Shown: in pieces, positions 23,094-31,620 of the stretch
How the letters are laid out: each line of letters begins with the position of its first letter
Numbering within the stretch: position 1 is the first letter of the stretch
NCBI GenBank assembly: GCA_964523895.1
Contig: CAZGBJ010000027.1
Coordinates: 1-33,567, forward strand
DNA: 33,567 nucleotides
Origin: UBA7359 sp964523895
Lineage (GTDB): Bacteria; Pseudomonadota; Gammaproteobacteria; Eutrophobiales; Eutrophobiaceae
Reading direction: 5' to 3'
Notes under the pieces: generated by a model
The model's database searches: none
What the model saw: only the letters and a program-made list of their open reading frames with translations
Told to the model about the DNA's origin: nothing
Position numbers and translations under genes: made by a program

Positions 23094-24293
23094 TTATAAT
23101 CTGGCCCGTTGATCCATTATTGAAAATCCAATCAAAGTCTGATCATAATCTTTTGTCAATGCTATAACTTTAAAACGTTCACCCATCTCTTCTGGCATGG
23201 TTAATTTTCGTATTTGTTGTGCTATTTCCGTTTGTGATTTGATATCTAGCGACTCCATATCGGCAAGAAAATTTTCAAGACCACAGCCAAAAAGAAAATA
23301 AGCCTGATTTGTATAACCGTTAATATGTAAACCTATGGCATCGGCACATTCAGCAACGGCAGTAAAATTTACTGATGCCGTAATATCTTGCAGACCAGGA
23401 TAAAAAAATGGATCAGCATGGACTCGATGTCGATAATGGCATAATAAACTTCCATCACTTCTATCTGGATGATAATAGTCTGAAGTTGAATAACCATAAT
23501 CAATAAATAGCATGACACCACGTTGCAATATCTTTTCTAATCCTCTTATCCACTTTGCAAGATCCGTATTTATTTCAGAGATATAATTTTCAGGAAAAGA
23601 TTCTGATAATTTATTTTCAAGTTGCATTAATTTTTTTTCTAATTCTGTATCTGCATCATCCTCAACCCAGGTAAACTCATCATTAACAAAATCTACTTTC
23701 ATTTCCTTAAATGACTCTGATGTTTTTTTAAAACGTTTTACTGCCAAAGCATCGAGTATTTCATTCGCCAATATTAAACCAGCAAAAGGTTTTTCAGGTA
23801 AGGAATTTAACCAAAAAACTCGTTCCATCAGATGAGGAATAGTTTGGCCTAATAATTCCTGTTGCCGTTGTTTTAGATCAGCACTAACTTCAAGTATGAA
23901 ATAGGACTCGGGCAATAAACCAATTTTTTCCAATTCGAGCAATAAATCACTAGCCATTACTCCTGTACCTGCACCCAGCTCCAGAATAGAGCCTGAACCA
24001 AGTTCATCTAGAACCTGACCGCACTGATAAGCCAAACATTGTGAAAAAAGAGGCGAAATTTCCGGAGCTGTAACAAAATCGCCTTCGGCACCGAATTTAC
24101 GACTACCTGCACTGTAATAACCCAGTCCCGGTTCATATAAAACAGTCGACATATATTGGTCAAAACCAATCATCCCACCCTGTTTCTTTATTAGGTCTTT
24201 AATGCGTGCTATCAGTTCTTCACTTTGCAATAGTGCATCTTGATCCGGAACAGGTAATGCTGAGTCAATATTTAATGGTTTCGATTGTGTCAT
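23094..24293 (-). CDS. MidA-family SAM-dependent methyltransferase
   Basis: A 399-residue member of the COG1565/MidA (NDUFAF7) methyltransferase family. The SAM motif ILELGAGTGVMASDLL lies near 100, preceded by FGAEGDFVTAPEISPLFSQ and followed by ANEILDALAVKRF and LFIDYGYSTSDYYHPDRSDGSLLCHYRHR, all hallmarks. The mitochondrial relative methylates an arginine of respiratory complex I; the bacterial substrate is not established. A GGGAG stands just before the ATG. It heads a likely operon with a lipoprotein and uppP and is divergent from folM. Confidence 0.92.
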   Translation of the reverse strand: MTQSKPLNIDSALPVPDQDALLQSEELIARIKDLIKKQGGMIGFDQYMSTVLYEPGLGYYSAGSRKFGAEGDFVTAPEISPLFSQCLAYQCGQVLDELGSGSILELGAGTGVMASDLLLELEKIGLLPESYFILEVSADLKQRQQELLGQTIPHLMERVFWLNSLPEKPFAGLILANEILDALAVKRFKKTSESFKEMKVDFVNDEFTWVEDDADTELEKKLMQLENKLSESFPENYISEINTDLAKWIRGLEKILQRGVMLFIDYGYSTSDYYHPDRSDGSLLCHYRHRVHADPFFYPGLQDITASVNFTAVAECADAIGLHINGYTNQAYFLFGCGLENFLADMESLDIKSQTEIAQQIRKLTMPEEMGERFKVIALTKDYDQTLIGFSIMDQRARL

Positions 24294-24347
24294 AACGCTC
24301 CCATGTTATTCTGTTTTACGAATCATTCAATACAACATTTAGCTGGA

Positions 24348-25088
24348 ATGAATATTGTGATTAATAAAACGGCGTTAATAACCGGTGCAGCAAAACGTAT
24401 TGGGGCTGCGATAGCAGAACACCTGCACAAAGCCGGGATGAATATTATTGTCCACTATAATACTTCTACAGAAGAAGCATCTGAACTGGTTCGTAAATTA
24501 AACGTAGACAGGCCTGACTCCGCTATTTCTGTACAAGCAAATCTTGAACATAAAGAATGTTATGCGACTCTAATTGATGCTGCTCTGGAATTTAAAGACG
24601 GCATAGATGTATTAATCAACAATGCATCAGCCTTCTTCCCGACACCTGTTGACATTTTAAATGATGAACAATGGAATGAAATAATTAACATTAACCTGAA
24701 AGCGCCTCTGTTTCTTTCTAAACTTGCGACAGAATCACTGCATAATAATAAAGGCTGCATTATTAATATTGCCGATATTCATGCAAACCGACCATTAACA
24801 GATCATTCCATTTATAGTATTTCAAAAACAGGGCTTATCATGCTAACTCAATCTCTGGCTAAAGAACTGGCTCCTGCTATTCGTGTCAATGCGATATCGC
24901 CGGGAGCTATAACCTGGCCGGGAGAAATGGATGATGAAACAAAGCAGACGATCCTGAATCACACTGCCATGAAAAGAACGGGGAACATGAAAGATATAAC
25001 TAATGCGGTGCTGTTTTTAGTTAAGGATGCAGACTACATAACCGGCCAAGTACTTAATGTTGATGGTGGTAGAACGTTATATTCGTAA
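24348..25088 (+). CDS. folM: pteridine reductase / dihydromonapterin reductase-like SDR
   Basis: A 246-residue short-chain dehydrogenase. The NADP loop TGAAKRIG lies near residues 10-17 (Arg where SDRs often have Gly, typical of pteridine reductases), NNAS follows, and the catalytic YSISK is near 160. The C-terminus TGQVLNVDGGRTL is characteristic. It should reduce dihydrobiopterin or dihydromonapterin with NADPH. The ATG at 24348 is chosen over 24285 because the Rossmann fold begins at once. It is convergent with a folB-folK operon, which supports a pterin role. Confidence 0.85.
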   Translation: MNIVINKTALITGAAKRIGAAIAEHLHKAGMNIIVHYNTSTEEASELVRKLNVDRPDSAISVQANLEHKECYATLIDAALEFKDGIDVLINNASAFFPTPVDILNDEQWNEIININLKAPLFLSKLATESLHNNKGCIINIADIHANRPLTDHSIYSISKTGLIMLTQSLAKELAPAIRVNAISPGAITWPGEMDDETKQTILNHTAMKRTGNMKDITNAVLFLVKDADYITGQVLNVDGGRTLYS

Positions 25089-25092
25089 TGTC

Positions 25093-25506
25093 TTACTCAA
25101 ATTTGGGGAACTCACCATCAATATACCACTGTTTGTTAGGTTCGTTGTACCACCAATTTTGATCGAGTTTTAGCTTTTTAATATTACCTTGCGTCTTTAA
25201 ATAGTAGCTTACAATTGCTTTTACATTTGCTTCTGTATGTTCTTCGTTGATGGTTTTTTCTATCACCTCCAATCCAGTGACACTAACTTCCTGAAGTCCT
25301 GCTAGATCAGCGGGTGGTTGAGTTCCATTTGGTGAAACATAGTAACCATACAGAGTTTGGTGCTCAGCCCATCGTAAAGCGACACCATAACTGGTAAGAG
25401 TGGATTCCAAACTGTTCCCTTTCTTCTTAAGCTGATAGGAATTACACGCAGATAATGAACTTATTAATACGATCAGGAATACTTTAGAAACGATGTTGAA
25501 ATTCAT
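25093..25506 (-). CDS. putative lipoprotein of unknown function
   Basis: A 137-residue protein with a lipoprotein signal: MNFNIVSKVFLIVLISSLSAC, lipobox LSAC. The mature part (SLESTLTSYGVALRWAEHQTLYGYY, VIEKTINEEHTEANVKAIVSYYL, LDQNWWYNEPNKQWYIDGEFP) looks like a small NTF2/cystatin-type alpha-beta domain, seen as conserved hypothetical lipoproteins in related gammaproteobacteria. The function is unknown. I chose the ATG at 25506; a GGAG lies 12 bp upstream, and the longer frame would bury the signal. It follows the SGNH gene on the same strand and converges with folM. Confidence 0.75.
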   Translation of the reverse strand: MNFNIVSKVFLIVLISSLSACNSYQLKKKGNSLESTLTSYGVALRWAEHQTLYGYYVSPNGTQPPADLAGLQEVSVTGLEVIEKTINEEHTEANVKAIVSYYLKTQGNIKKLKLDQNWWYNEPNKQWYIDGEFPKFE

Positions 25507-25580
25507 TTTTATCAGGACTCCAATAATTATAGATCCCATTATTACAGTCTTGGGAAAAATTTCCATCTTATGATACGTAT

Positions 25581-26189
25581 TTATAGTTCAATTTGCTTCA
25601 ATGAAGTATAAATGATGTCAGCGTAATCGTGATTCGCTTCTATTGATAAATGAATTTGGTCGGCTGATACAAAATTATTGATGTCAATATCCCGTATTGA
25701 CATTTGCAACGGTATATCAATTAAATCTGTTTTTAATTCATTTGCAATCTTACGAATCTCATTGTTATACGGGGCGATATTCTCATTATAGGTTTTGCCA
25801 TTGCCCTGCTTACCATCAACTTCACCAATGCTGTGATTTAATATAAATACAGGGAGACTATTATTGTCTCTAGCTATTCGATGGAATTCTTTCAAGTTCT
25901 TCTTGAACTCGGCTAAACCTACGCGAGGAACTATTGAAAAGTCCTTAACGTTAGCATCGTTAAAACCAAACTGAATGATTAATACACTTGGCAATAAAGG
26001 TAATACATCCGAAGCAAATCGATCAAAACCTTGTGCGCTTGTATTACCACCGATACCACGATTATGTACTGCAAAAACATCAGGCTTGGATATATCGAGT
26101 TTCTTTTGTAACAATGTTGTCCAGCGAACGTTAACCGGGAACTCAGCACCTTCCGTAATGGAGTCCCCAAAACAAATGATATTTATCAT
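25581..26189 (-). CDS. SGNH/GDSL hydrolase, cytoplasmic
   Basis: A 202-residue SGNH hydrolase without signal peptide. Block I is CFGDSITEG (Ser nucleophile near residue 10), block II NRGIGGNTS near 43-51, block III FGFNDAN near 74-80 and block V DQIHLS carries Asp/His near 178-181. Its ATG overlaps the folK stop by four bases, so it is translationally coupled to the folate genes. The substrate (acyl ester, acetylated sugar) cannot be told. It is distinct from the exported TesA in this window. Confidence 0.88.
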   Translation of the reverse strand: MINIICFGDSITEGAEFPVNVRWTTLLQKKLDISKPDVFAVHNRGIGGNTSAQGFDRFASDVLPLLPSVLIIQFGFNDANVKDFSIVPRVGLAEFKKNLKEFHRIARDNNSLPVFILNHSIGEVDGKQGNGKTYNENIAPYNNEIRKIANELKTDLIDIPLQMSIRDIDINNFVSADQIHLSIEANHDYADIIYTSLKQIEL

Positions 26190-26674
26190 GGATTAAATAC
26201 TTGGGGTATTTGTTTTACTTCTTGATTAGCTGCATCAAAATTATTCCATAGTTCTTTTATGGTTTTATTTTCAACAGGATGAATCAAATCAGGAACGAGA
26301 TCGCAAAGCGGCTTTAATACAAAAGCATATTTAATAATATCAACTCTGGGAAGTTCATGCTTATCACAAACTAAATCACCAAATAACAACAGATCAATAT
26401 CGAGGGTTCGTGGACAATAACTTGAATCACTTTGCTTTCGTCCTGACTGAAGTTCAATATGTTTTACCTGTGCTTCTATTTTATCGATGTCTAATTCTGT
26501 TTCAAAACCAACAACTAAATTGAAAAAATCATCGCCGTCAAAGCCAAAGGCCTCGCTTTCGTAAACAGGCGAAATTTGGAGATCTCCGTAAAGTGACTTA
26601 AGTTCGGCTAGACCAGTGTGAATACTTGTTTCTCGATCGATATTGCTACCGAGACCAAGGTAAACCTGAGGCAT
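26186..26674 (-). CDS. folK: 6-hydroxymethyl-7,8-dihydropterin pyrophosphokinase
   Basis: A 162-residue HPPK that transfers pyrophosphate from ATP to hydroxymethyl-dihydropterin in folate synthesis. The opening VYLGLGSNI, the ATP-binding PRTLDIDLLLFGD (88-100) and HPVENK near the end are diagnostic. The start overlaps the folB stop by one base (TAATG), giving a tight folB-folK pair; its own stop overlaps the SGNH start. In E. coli folK lies elsewhere, so this pairing differs from the enteric arrangement. Confidence 0.96.
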   Translation of the reverse strand: MPQVYLGLGSNIDRETSIHTGLAELKSLYGDLQISPVYESEAFGFDGDDFFNLVVGFETELDIDKIEAQVKHIELQSGRKQSDSSYCPRTLDIDLLLFGDLVCDKHELPRVDIIKYAFVLKPLCDLVPDLIHPVENKTIKELWNNFDAANQEVKQIPQVFNP

Positions 26675-27027
26675 TATTTACTACCGCGTTCGATAATAAC
26701 GCCGACATCTCTAACACCTCGAACAGCTCCTTTTTTATTTAATGACAAACGTAACCAGGGCACTTTAAATTCTGTCATGATAATTTCGGCTATTTTCTCG
26801 GCCAGTGTTTCGACTAATTCAAATTCACTATCACCAACATAGCTCATCAAGCGTTTCGCTACTGCTTTATAATTTAGCGTATCTTCTATGTTATCGCTGT
26901 TCGCTGCCTTGCGTATATCCGTCCCCATTTCCAAATCAAGAATAATGGTTTGCTTCATACGACGTTCCCAGTCGTATATACCAATAATTGTATCGATCCT
27001 GAGATCTCTGAGATAAATAATGTCCAT
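26674..27027 (-). CDS. folB: dihydroneopterin aldolase
   Basis: A 117-residue DHNA, cytoplasmic, splitting dihydroneopterin to hydroxymethyl-dihydropterin and glycolaldehyde ahead of FolK. The family segments DIIYLRDLRIDTIIGIYDWERR, DTLNYKAVAKRL and FELVETLAEKIAEII are clear, with the catalytic Lys in the C-terminal part (LNKKGAVRGVRDVGVIIER). An AAGG lies 8 bp before the ATG. It heads the folB-folK-SGNH-lipoprotein operon and is divergent from plsY, as in E. coli. Confidence 0.97.
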   Translation of the reverse strand: MDIIYLRDLRIDTIIGIYDWERRMKQTIILDLEMGTDIRKAANSDNIEDTLNYKAVAKRLMSYVGDSEFELVETLAEKIAEIIMTEFKVPWLRLSLNKKGAVRGVRDVGVIIERGSK

Positions 27028-27146
27028 AACGCCTTACTTTTAAATTATTTTCAAGTATCTTGGGTATTAGTATACCTTTTTGAAACGAAACAACTTAGCA
27101 AGAATTCTAATATCCTGGCGTCTGAGCTTATAATCGATAATTGAAT

Positions 27147-27767
27147 ATGGAAACTATTAATATTACATATTACGCAATAGCCACTAGCCTCATTACCATT
27201 GCTTATCTATCAGGTTCAATTGCTTCAGCCATTCTGGTTTGTCGATTGTTTGGTCTGTCCGATCCACGCAGTGAGGGTTCAGGTAATCCTGGCGCGACCA
27301 ATGTCATGCGACTACATGGAAAAAAAGCAGCAATCCTGACTTTGGCAGGCGATGTCTTAAAAGGCGTGATTCCGGTACTAATTGCTAAAGCAATTATTGG
27401 CTCCGAATTAATCGTTGCCCTATGTGGTCTTGCAGCTTTCCTCGGACATCTATTCCCCATCTTTTTTAAATTCAAAGGCGGGAAAGGCGTCGCTACTTTG
27501 GTCGGCGTGCTATTCGCAACTCACTGGTTATTGGGATTGGCTTTTGTCACTACCTGGACTATAAGCGCTTTAATATTCCGTTATTCTTCTCTGTCAGCAC
27601 TAATAGCAGCTGTACTAACACCTTTATATTCCTGGTTTATTTTGCACAATATAAGCTTTTTGATTTGCCACAGCATAATGGCGATTCTTCTTATCTGGCG
27701 ACATCGTTCAAACATACAAAACCTAATTGCTGGCACTGAAGACAAACTTGGTAAGAAAGAAGCCTAG
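27147..27767 (+). CDS. plsY: glycerol-3-phosphate acyltransferase PlsY
   Basis: A 206-residue inner-membrane acyltransferase using acyl-phosphate to acylate glycerol-3-phosphate, the first step of phospholipid synthesis. Five or so hydrophobic segments surround the catalytic motifs GSGNPGATNVMR near 45-56, KFKGGKGVAT near 109-118, and a third near TWTISALIFRYSSLSAL. The ATG at 27147 is used; a TTG two codons upstream is possible. A TATAAT at 27129-27134 lies so close that the message would have a leader of about 6 nt or less, and no ribosome site is seen. Confidence 0.95.
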   Translation: METINITYYAIATSLITIAYLSGSIASAILVCRLFGLSDPRSEGSGNPGATNVMRLHGKKAAILTLAGDVLKGVIPVLIAKAIIGSELIVALCGLAAFLGHLFPIFFKFKGGKGVATLVGVLFATHWLLGLAFVTTWTISALIFRYSSLSALIAAVLTPLYSWFILHNISFLICHSIMAILLIWRHRSNIQNLIAGTEDKLGKKEA

Positions 27768-27786
27768 AACACGCCCCAAAATAATT

Positions 27787-28800
27787 CTAAACCAACCCTA
27801 TTTCATCCAACGGCCAGCGGGGTTTCGCCTGAAAATTTAATGATTCAGTTTGTCCGGCTATGAGCCTCAAATAACCCGCATAAGCGATCATTGCGCCATT
27901 ATCAGTACAAAACTCGGCTCTCGGAAAATAAACTTTGCCATTAACCTCGTTCATCAAAGCATTCAATCCTTCTCGCAATTGCTTATTGGCGCTAACACCA
28001 CCAGCGACAACAAGCTCATTTATTCCCGTCTCCTTTATTGCTCGACGACATTTAATAACGAAGGTATCAACCACAGCATCGACAAATGCGCGTGCGATAT
28101 CAGCTCGTGTTTGTTCATCATCAGCTTCTTCATTCACCGTATTTAAAGCAAACGTTTTCAAACCACTAAAACTAAAATCTAGCCCGGGACGATTAACCAT
28201 AGGCCGAGGAAAATGAAAGCGCTTACTATTCCCTTTTTCAGCTAAAGCCGACAACACTGGACCACCTGGGTAAGATAAACCCAATAACTTAGCGGTCTTA
28301 TCAAACGCTTCGCCGGCAGCATCATCCACCGATTCACCGAGTATTTTGTAATTGCCCGGCTCGCTAACATGAACGATTTGCGTGTGTCCGCCGGATACCA
28401 ATAAGGCCAGAAAAGGATATTGTGGCACATCATTTTCGAGCATCGGTGCTAATAAATGCGCTTCCATATGATGTACAGCTATCGCCGGAATCGATAAGGA
28501 ATAAGCCAGACTCCGACCCATTGCGCTACCAACAAGTAATGCGCCCATTAAACCGGGACCTGCTGTATAAGCAACTGCGTCCAGGGATTTGAGATCAGAA
28601 TTTGCTTCTAGCAGTGTCTTTTTAATTAATGGCAATAAGCGACGAACATGGTCGCGAGAGGCCAATTCAGGCACCACACCCCCATATTCTTTATGTAAAT
28701 CAATCTGACTATGAAGCTGATGTGCGAGCAGTCCTACCTCAGAGTCATATATCGCTATTCCCGTCTCATCACACGAAGTTTCTATTCCCAATACCTGCAT
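27787..28800 (-). CDS. tsaD: tRNA N6-threonylcarbamoyladenosine transferase TsaD
   Basis: TsaD transfers threonylcarbamoyl to A37 of ANN-reading tRNAs with TsaB and TsaE. The 337-residue length is standard. Metal ligands H111 and H115 (HHMEAH), the ASKA-fold loops ETSCDETGIA at 7-16, SGGHTQI, and the C-terminal CTDNGAMIAY are all present. It is convergent with plsY and divergent from the rpsU-yqeY-dnaG-rpoD operon, the E. coli order without the tartrate transporter. tRNA-Ile2 at the end of the window would be one of its substrates. Confidence 0.98.
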   Translation of the reverse strand: MQVLGIETSCDETGIAIYDSEVGLLAHQLHSQIDLHKEYGGVVPELASRDHVRRLLPLIKKTLLEANSDLKSLDAVAYTAGPGLMGALLVGSAMGRSLAYSLSIPAIAVHHMEAHLLAPMLENDVPQYPFLALLVSGGHTQIVHVSEPGNYKILGESVDDAAGEAFDKTAKLLGLSYPGGPVLSALAEKGNSKRFHFPRPMVNRPGLDFSFSGLKTFALNTVNEEADDEQTRADIARAFVDAVVDTFVIKCRRAIKETGINELVVAGGVSANKQLREGLNALMNEVNGKVYFPRAEFCTDNGAMIAYAGYLRLIAGQTESLNFQAKPRWPLDEIGLV

Positions 28801-28837
28801 TTATCTTAATGTTTTCCTGATATATTTGTTATTTGCA

Positions 28838-28865
28838 TTGCAATTTCGACCATTCTCACTAAAAT
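28838..28865 (+). promoter_or_regulatory. rpsU-yqeY-dnaG-rpoD operon promoter
   Basis: TTGCAA (28838-28843) and TAAAAT (28860-28865) are 16 bp apart and lie about 48 bp before the rpsU ATG. The spacing and position suit a vegetative promoter for the macromolecular-synthesis operon. No LexA box is apparent, unlike E. coli. Confidence 0.5.
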
Positions 28866-28912
28866 ACCCGCCTTTTCTCAATCAAGTAAAGAAGTTAAGG
28901 AACAGTGCAACT

Positions 28913-29128
28913 ATGCCCTCAGTTAAGGTAAGAGACAACGAACCATTTGATATCGCAATGCGTCGCTTCAAGCGTTCCTGTGAAAAAGCAGGTACTCTGG
29001 CTGACGTCCATCGCCGTGAATTTTACGAAAAACCGACTCAGGTACGTAAACGCAAAGCAGCAGCAGCAGTCAAACGTTCACAAAAGCAGGCATCTAGAAA
29101 CGTCCTGCATCGTATACGTCCATTCTAA
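28913..29128 (+). CDS. rpsU: 30S ribosomal protein S21
   Basis: A 71-residue basic protein of the small subunit, needed for translation initiation. MPSVKVRDNEPFDIAMRRFKRSCEKAG and the arginine/lysine-rich tail ending HRIRPF are characteristic. It heads the conserved operon rpsU, yqeY, dnaG, rpoD that couples translation, replication and transcription initiation. An AAGGA lies about 12 bp before the ATG. The upstream in-frame extension is not part of the gene. Confidence 0.97.
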   Translation: MPSVKVRDNEPFDIAMRRFKRSCEKAGTLADVHRREFYEKPTQVRKRKAAAAVKRSQKQASRNVLHRIRPF

Positions 29129-29159
29129 GCCTCATTTCGAGTTCTTATTAATCAGCGCG

Positions 29160-29609
29160 ATGGCTGATATCAAAAACAAAATTAGCGACGATGTGAAGGC
29201 TGCTATGCGCAGCAAGGAAAAGAAAGTCCTTGGCGCCCTGCGACTAATTCAGGCCGCATTCAAACAAAAAGAAGTCGATGAACGTATTGAGCTGAATGAT
29301 GAGCAAGTTATCGTCATTTTGGACAAAATGGCGAAACAGCACCGCGATTCTATAGCGCAATTTAAACAGGCCAAGCGTGATGATTTGGTAGAAATAGAAG
29401 AATTTGAGCTTGATATCATTACAGCTTATTTGCCTGCTCAATTATCCGATGAAGAAATAAATTCCCTAATCGACAATGCTATTTCTAAAACCGGCGCTGA
29501 ATCGATTAAGGACATGGGCAAAATCATGGGTTTGTTAAAAGGCGAACTTCAAGGTCGTGCTGATATGGGAAAAGTCAGCGGTTTAATCAAAGCCAAGCTT
29601 AATTCGTAA
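29160..29609 (+). CDS. yqeY: GatB/YqeY-domain protein
   Basis: A 149-residue YqeY protein, helical, related to the tail domain of GatB amidotransferase, which binds tRNA. The blocks ALRLIQAAFKQKEVDER, AKQHRDSIAQFKQAKRDDLVEIEEFELDIITAYLPAQLS and DMGKIMGLLKGELQGRADMGKVSGLIKAKL are typical. Its precise role is unknown. It lies 31 bp after rpsU and before dnaG, an arrangement frequent in non-enteric proteobacteria. I use the ATG at 29160; the long upstream frame overlaps rpsU. Confidence 0.95.
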   Translation: MADIKNKISDDVKAAMRSKEKKVLGALRLIQAAFKQKEVDERIELNDEQVIVILDKMAKQHRDSIAQFKQAKRDDLVEIEEFELDIITAYLPAQLSDEEINSLIDNAISKTGAESIKDMGKIMGLLKGELQGRADMGKVSGLIKAKLNS

Positions 29610-29674
29610 TTCCAAAACCTCGTTTTATAAGCGACTAGCTATCGCTGTTTTCCATCTCCATTTATACTTTCCGC

Positions 29675-31489
29675 ATGGCTGGACTGATCCCACAACACTT
29701 TATTGATGAATTACTCTCTCGAACAGATGTCGTCGACATCGTTGATGCTTACGTGCCGCTTAAGAAAGCAGGGAAAAATCATCAAGCCTGTTGTCCTTTC
29801 CATGATGAAAAGACACCTTCTTTTACGGTAAGCCAACAAAAACAGTTCTACCATTGCTTCGGCTGCGGCGCAAACGGCTCAGCAATTAGCTTCCTGATGG
29901 AATACCTGCACATGAATTTTGTTGAGGCAATTGAAGAGCTCGCATCTCGTGCAGGCATGGAAATACCGCGCGAAGCTATTCAACTATCACAATCTAGCAA
30001 CCAATCCAGTGAGTTATATGAACTCATGGAAATGACCACATCATTTTATGCTAAACAACTGAGAAAACATCCTCAGGCAGATAGCGTTATTAATTATCTC
30101 AAAGGACGTGGCATTAGTGGTGAAATTGCAGCTGAATTTGAATTAGGCTTCGCACCGCCAGGCTGGGACAGTCTAATAAATGAACTTGGTGGTTCTGATG
30201 ACGCATCAAAACGACTACTCAAAATTGGCGCCATTATTGAAAATGATCGCGGCGGCTATTATGACCGCTTCAGAAATCGACTGACATTCCCCATTCGTGA
30301 TCAACGTGGTCGAGCCATTGGCATGGGCGGACGAGTATTGGGTGATGACAAACCAAAATATCTAAATTCACCAGAAACACCTATTTTTCATAAAGGTCGT
30401 GAATTGTATGGCTTATATCAGGCCAGAAAAACACTAAAAGATATCGATAGGCTTTTCGTTGTTGAAGGCTATATGGACGTCATTGCGTTGGCTCAGTTTG
30501 ATATTCGGAATGTGGTTGCCAGTTTAGGCACCGCAGCGACTCCGGAACACATGGAAAAAATGTTTCGCATAACGAACAAAGTGGTATTTTGCTTTGATGG
30601 TGATGAGGCCGGGGAAAAAGCAGCCTGGCGTGGTTTGGAAAATTCATTACCCTTATTAAAAGACGATAAGCAAGTCTATTTCATGTTCCTGCCCGAAGGA
30701 GAGGATCCGGATAGCTTTGTTCGAGATAAAGGTAAAGATGCTTTTCTCGATACCAGTCTACAAATACCTTTATCGGAATTCCTGTTTAATTCTGTCAGTG
30801 AGGGAATTGATCTAGGCACATCCGAAGGCCAGGCATCAATGACAAAAATCACCTTGCCATTTATCAGTAAACTTTTGTCGAACGCGCCTAACCTGACATC
30901 AATTTTGCTGAGAAAATTAAGTGGCATCACTAAAATCCCTAACGAAGAACTTATGTTGCAATTAGAAGAAGTTAAAAAAACGGGTTCTGTCAATACCGCA
31001 TTACGTAGTAAACAAAACATTGAGAAAAAAAATCATGGTCAACAAAGCCTATTAACTGAATCAATAAAATTATTACTTAGAAAACCTGATCTTGCTCTGG
31101 ATGACTCGCTAGATAAAAAACTTTCAGAAATAAATATTAAGGGAATCGAGTTTCTAATAGAAATCGTTAAATACATACAGAGTAATCCAAATACGACCAT
31201 AGCTGGCATTACTGAAAACTACCGTGACAGGGAGAAGGTCAGAAAGAGATTAATAGAATTGGCGCCATCAGAATCCCAGTATGGGTCGGACGATGATTTT
31301 TCCGATACAGCAATCCATGACAGCTTTATTGATTCTCTGAAAAAACTAAAGGAAATGACTAATCAGTCGAAACTACGTCAGTTCAGAAATGTAAATAGCA
31401 TGGAAGAACTAAGCGAAGAAAAGAAAAAAGAATTGCGATCATTAGTTGAGATGAAGAAGAATTCAGGAAACGAGAGTACTGAGACCTAG
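29675..31489 (+). CDS. dnaG: DNA primase
   Basis: DnaG makes RNA primers for replication. At 604 residues it has the zinc-binding domain with C40, H43, C61 and C64 (CPFHDEKTPSF, YHCFGCGANG), the RNA polymerase core (RFRNRLTFPIRDQRGRAIGMGGR), the TOPRIM acidic motifs VVEGYMDV and FCFDGDEAGEKAA, and a C-terminal helicase-binding domain from about 440. That last part is divergent, as is usual. It has a 65-bp gap after yqeY and no strong ribosome site, consistent with low expression of primase inside this operon. Confidence 0.97.
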   Translation: MAGLIPQHFIDELLSRTDVVDIVDAYVPLKKAGKNHQACCPFHDEKTPSFTVSQQKQFYHCFGCGANGSAISFLMEYLHMNFVEAIEELASRAGMEIPREAIQLSQSSNQSSELYELMEMTTSFYAKQLRKHPQADSVINYLKGRGISGEIAAEFELGFAPPGWDSLINELGGSDDASKRLLKIGAIIENDRGGYYDRFRNRLTFPIRDQRGRAIGMGGRVLGDDKPKYLNSPETPIFHKGRELYGLYQARKTLKDIDRLFVVEGYMDVIALAQFDIRNVVASLGTAATPEHMEKMFRITNKVVFCFDGDEAGEKAAWRGLENSLPLLKDDKQVYFMFLPEGEDPDSFVRDKGKDAFLDTSLQIPLSEFLFNSVSEGIDLGTSEGQASMTKITLPFISKLLSNAPNLTSILLRKLSGITKIPNEELMLQLEEVKKTGSVNTALRSKQNIEKKNHGQQSLLTESIKLLLRKPDLALDDSLDKKLSEINIKGIEFLIEIVKYIQSNPNTTIAGITENYRDREKVRKRLIELAPSESQYGSDDDFSDTAIHDSFIDSLKKLKEMTNQSKLRQFRNVNSMEELSEEKKKELRSLVEMKKNSGNESTET

Positions 31490-31620
31490 CGAATTCACGC
31501 CCCATGTGTTAGAATTGATCGTTTTAGCCCGGACAAATGTCTGTATATTAATCAAGTAGTTACAAGCTATTAAACCATACTATTTTAACTAATTTTAAAG
31601 CAATTTTCGAGCCACAATCT

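Noticed and set aside
27850..28216. Plus-strand open frames opposite tsaD
   Set aside because: Overlap a clearly real conserved gene on the other strand; no supporting signals.
29630..29650. Attenuator hairpin before dnaG (AGCGA/TCGCT then GTTTT)
   Set aside because: Only five base pairs and a short T-run. E. coli has a terminator between rpsU and dnaG, but this one is too weak to call.
31515..31549. Separate rpoD promoter (TTGATC ... TATATT)
   Set aside because: The boxes are 23 bp apart, too far for a sigma70 promoter, and no better pair was found.
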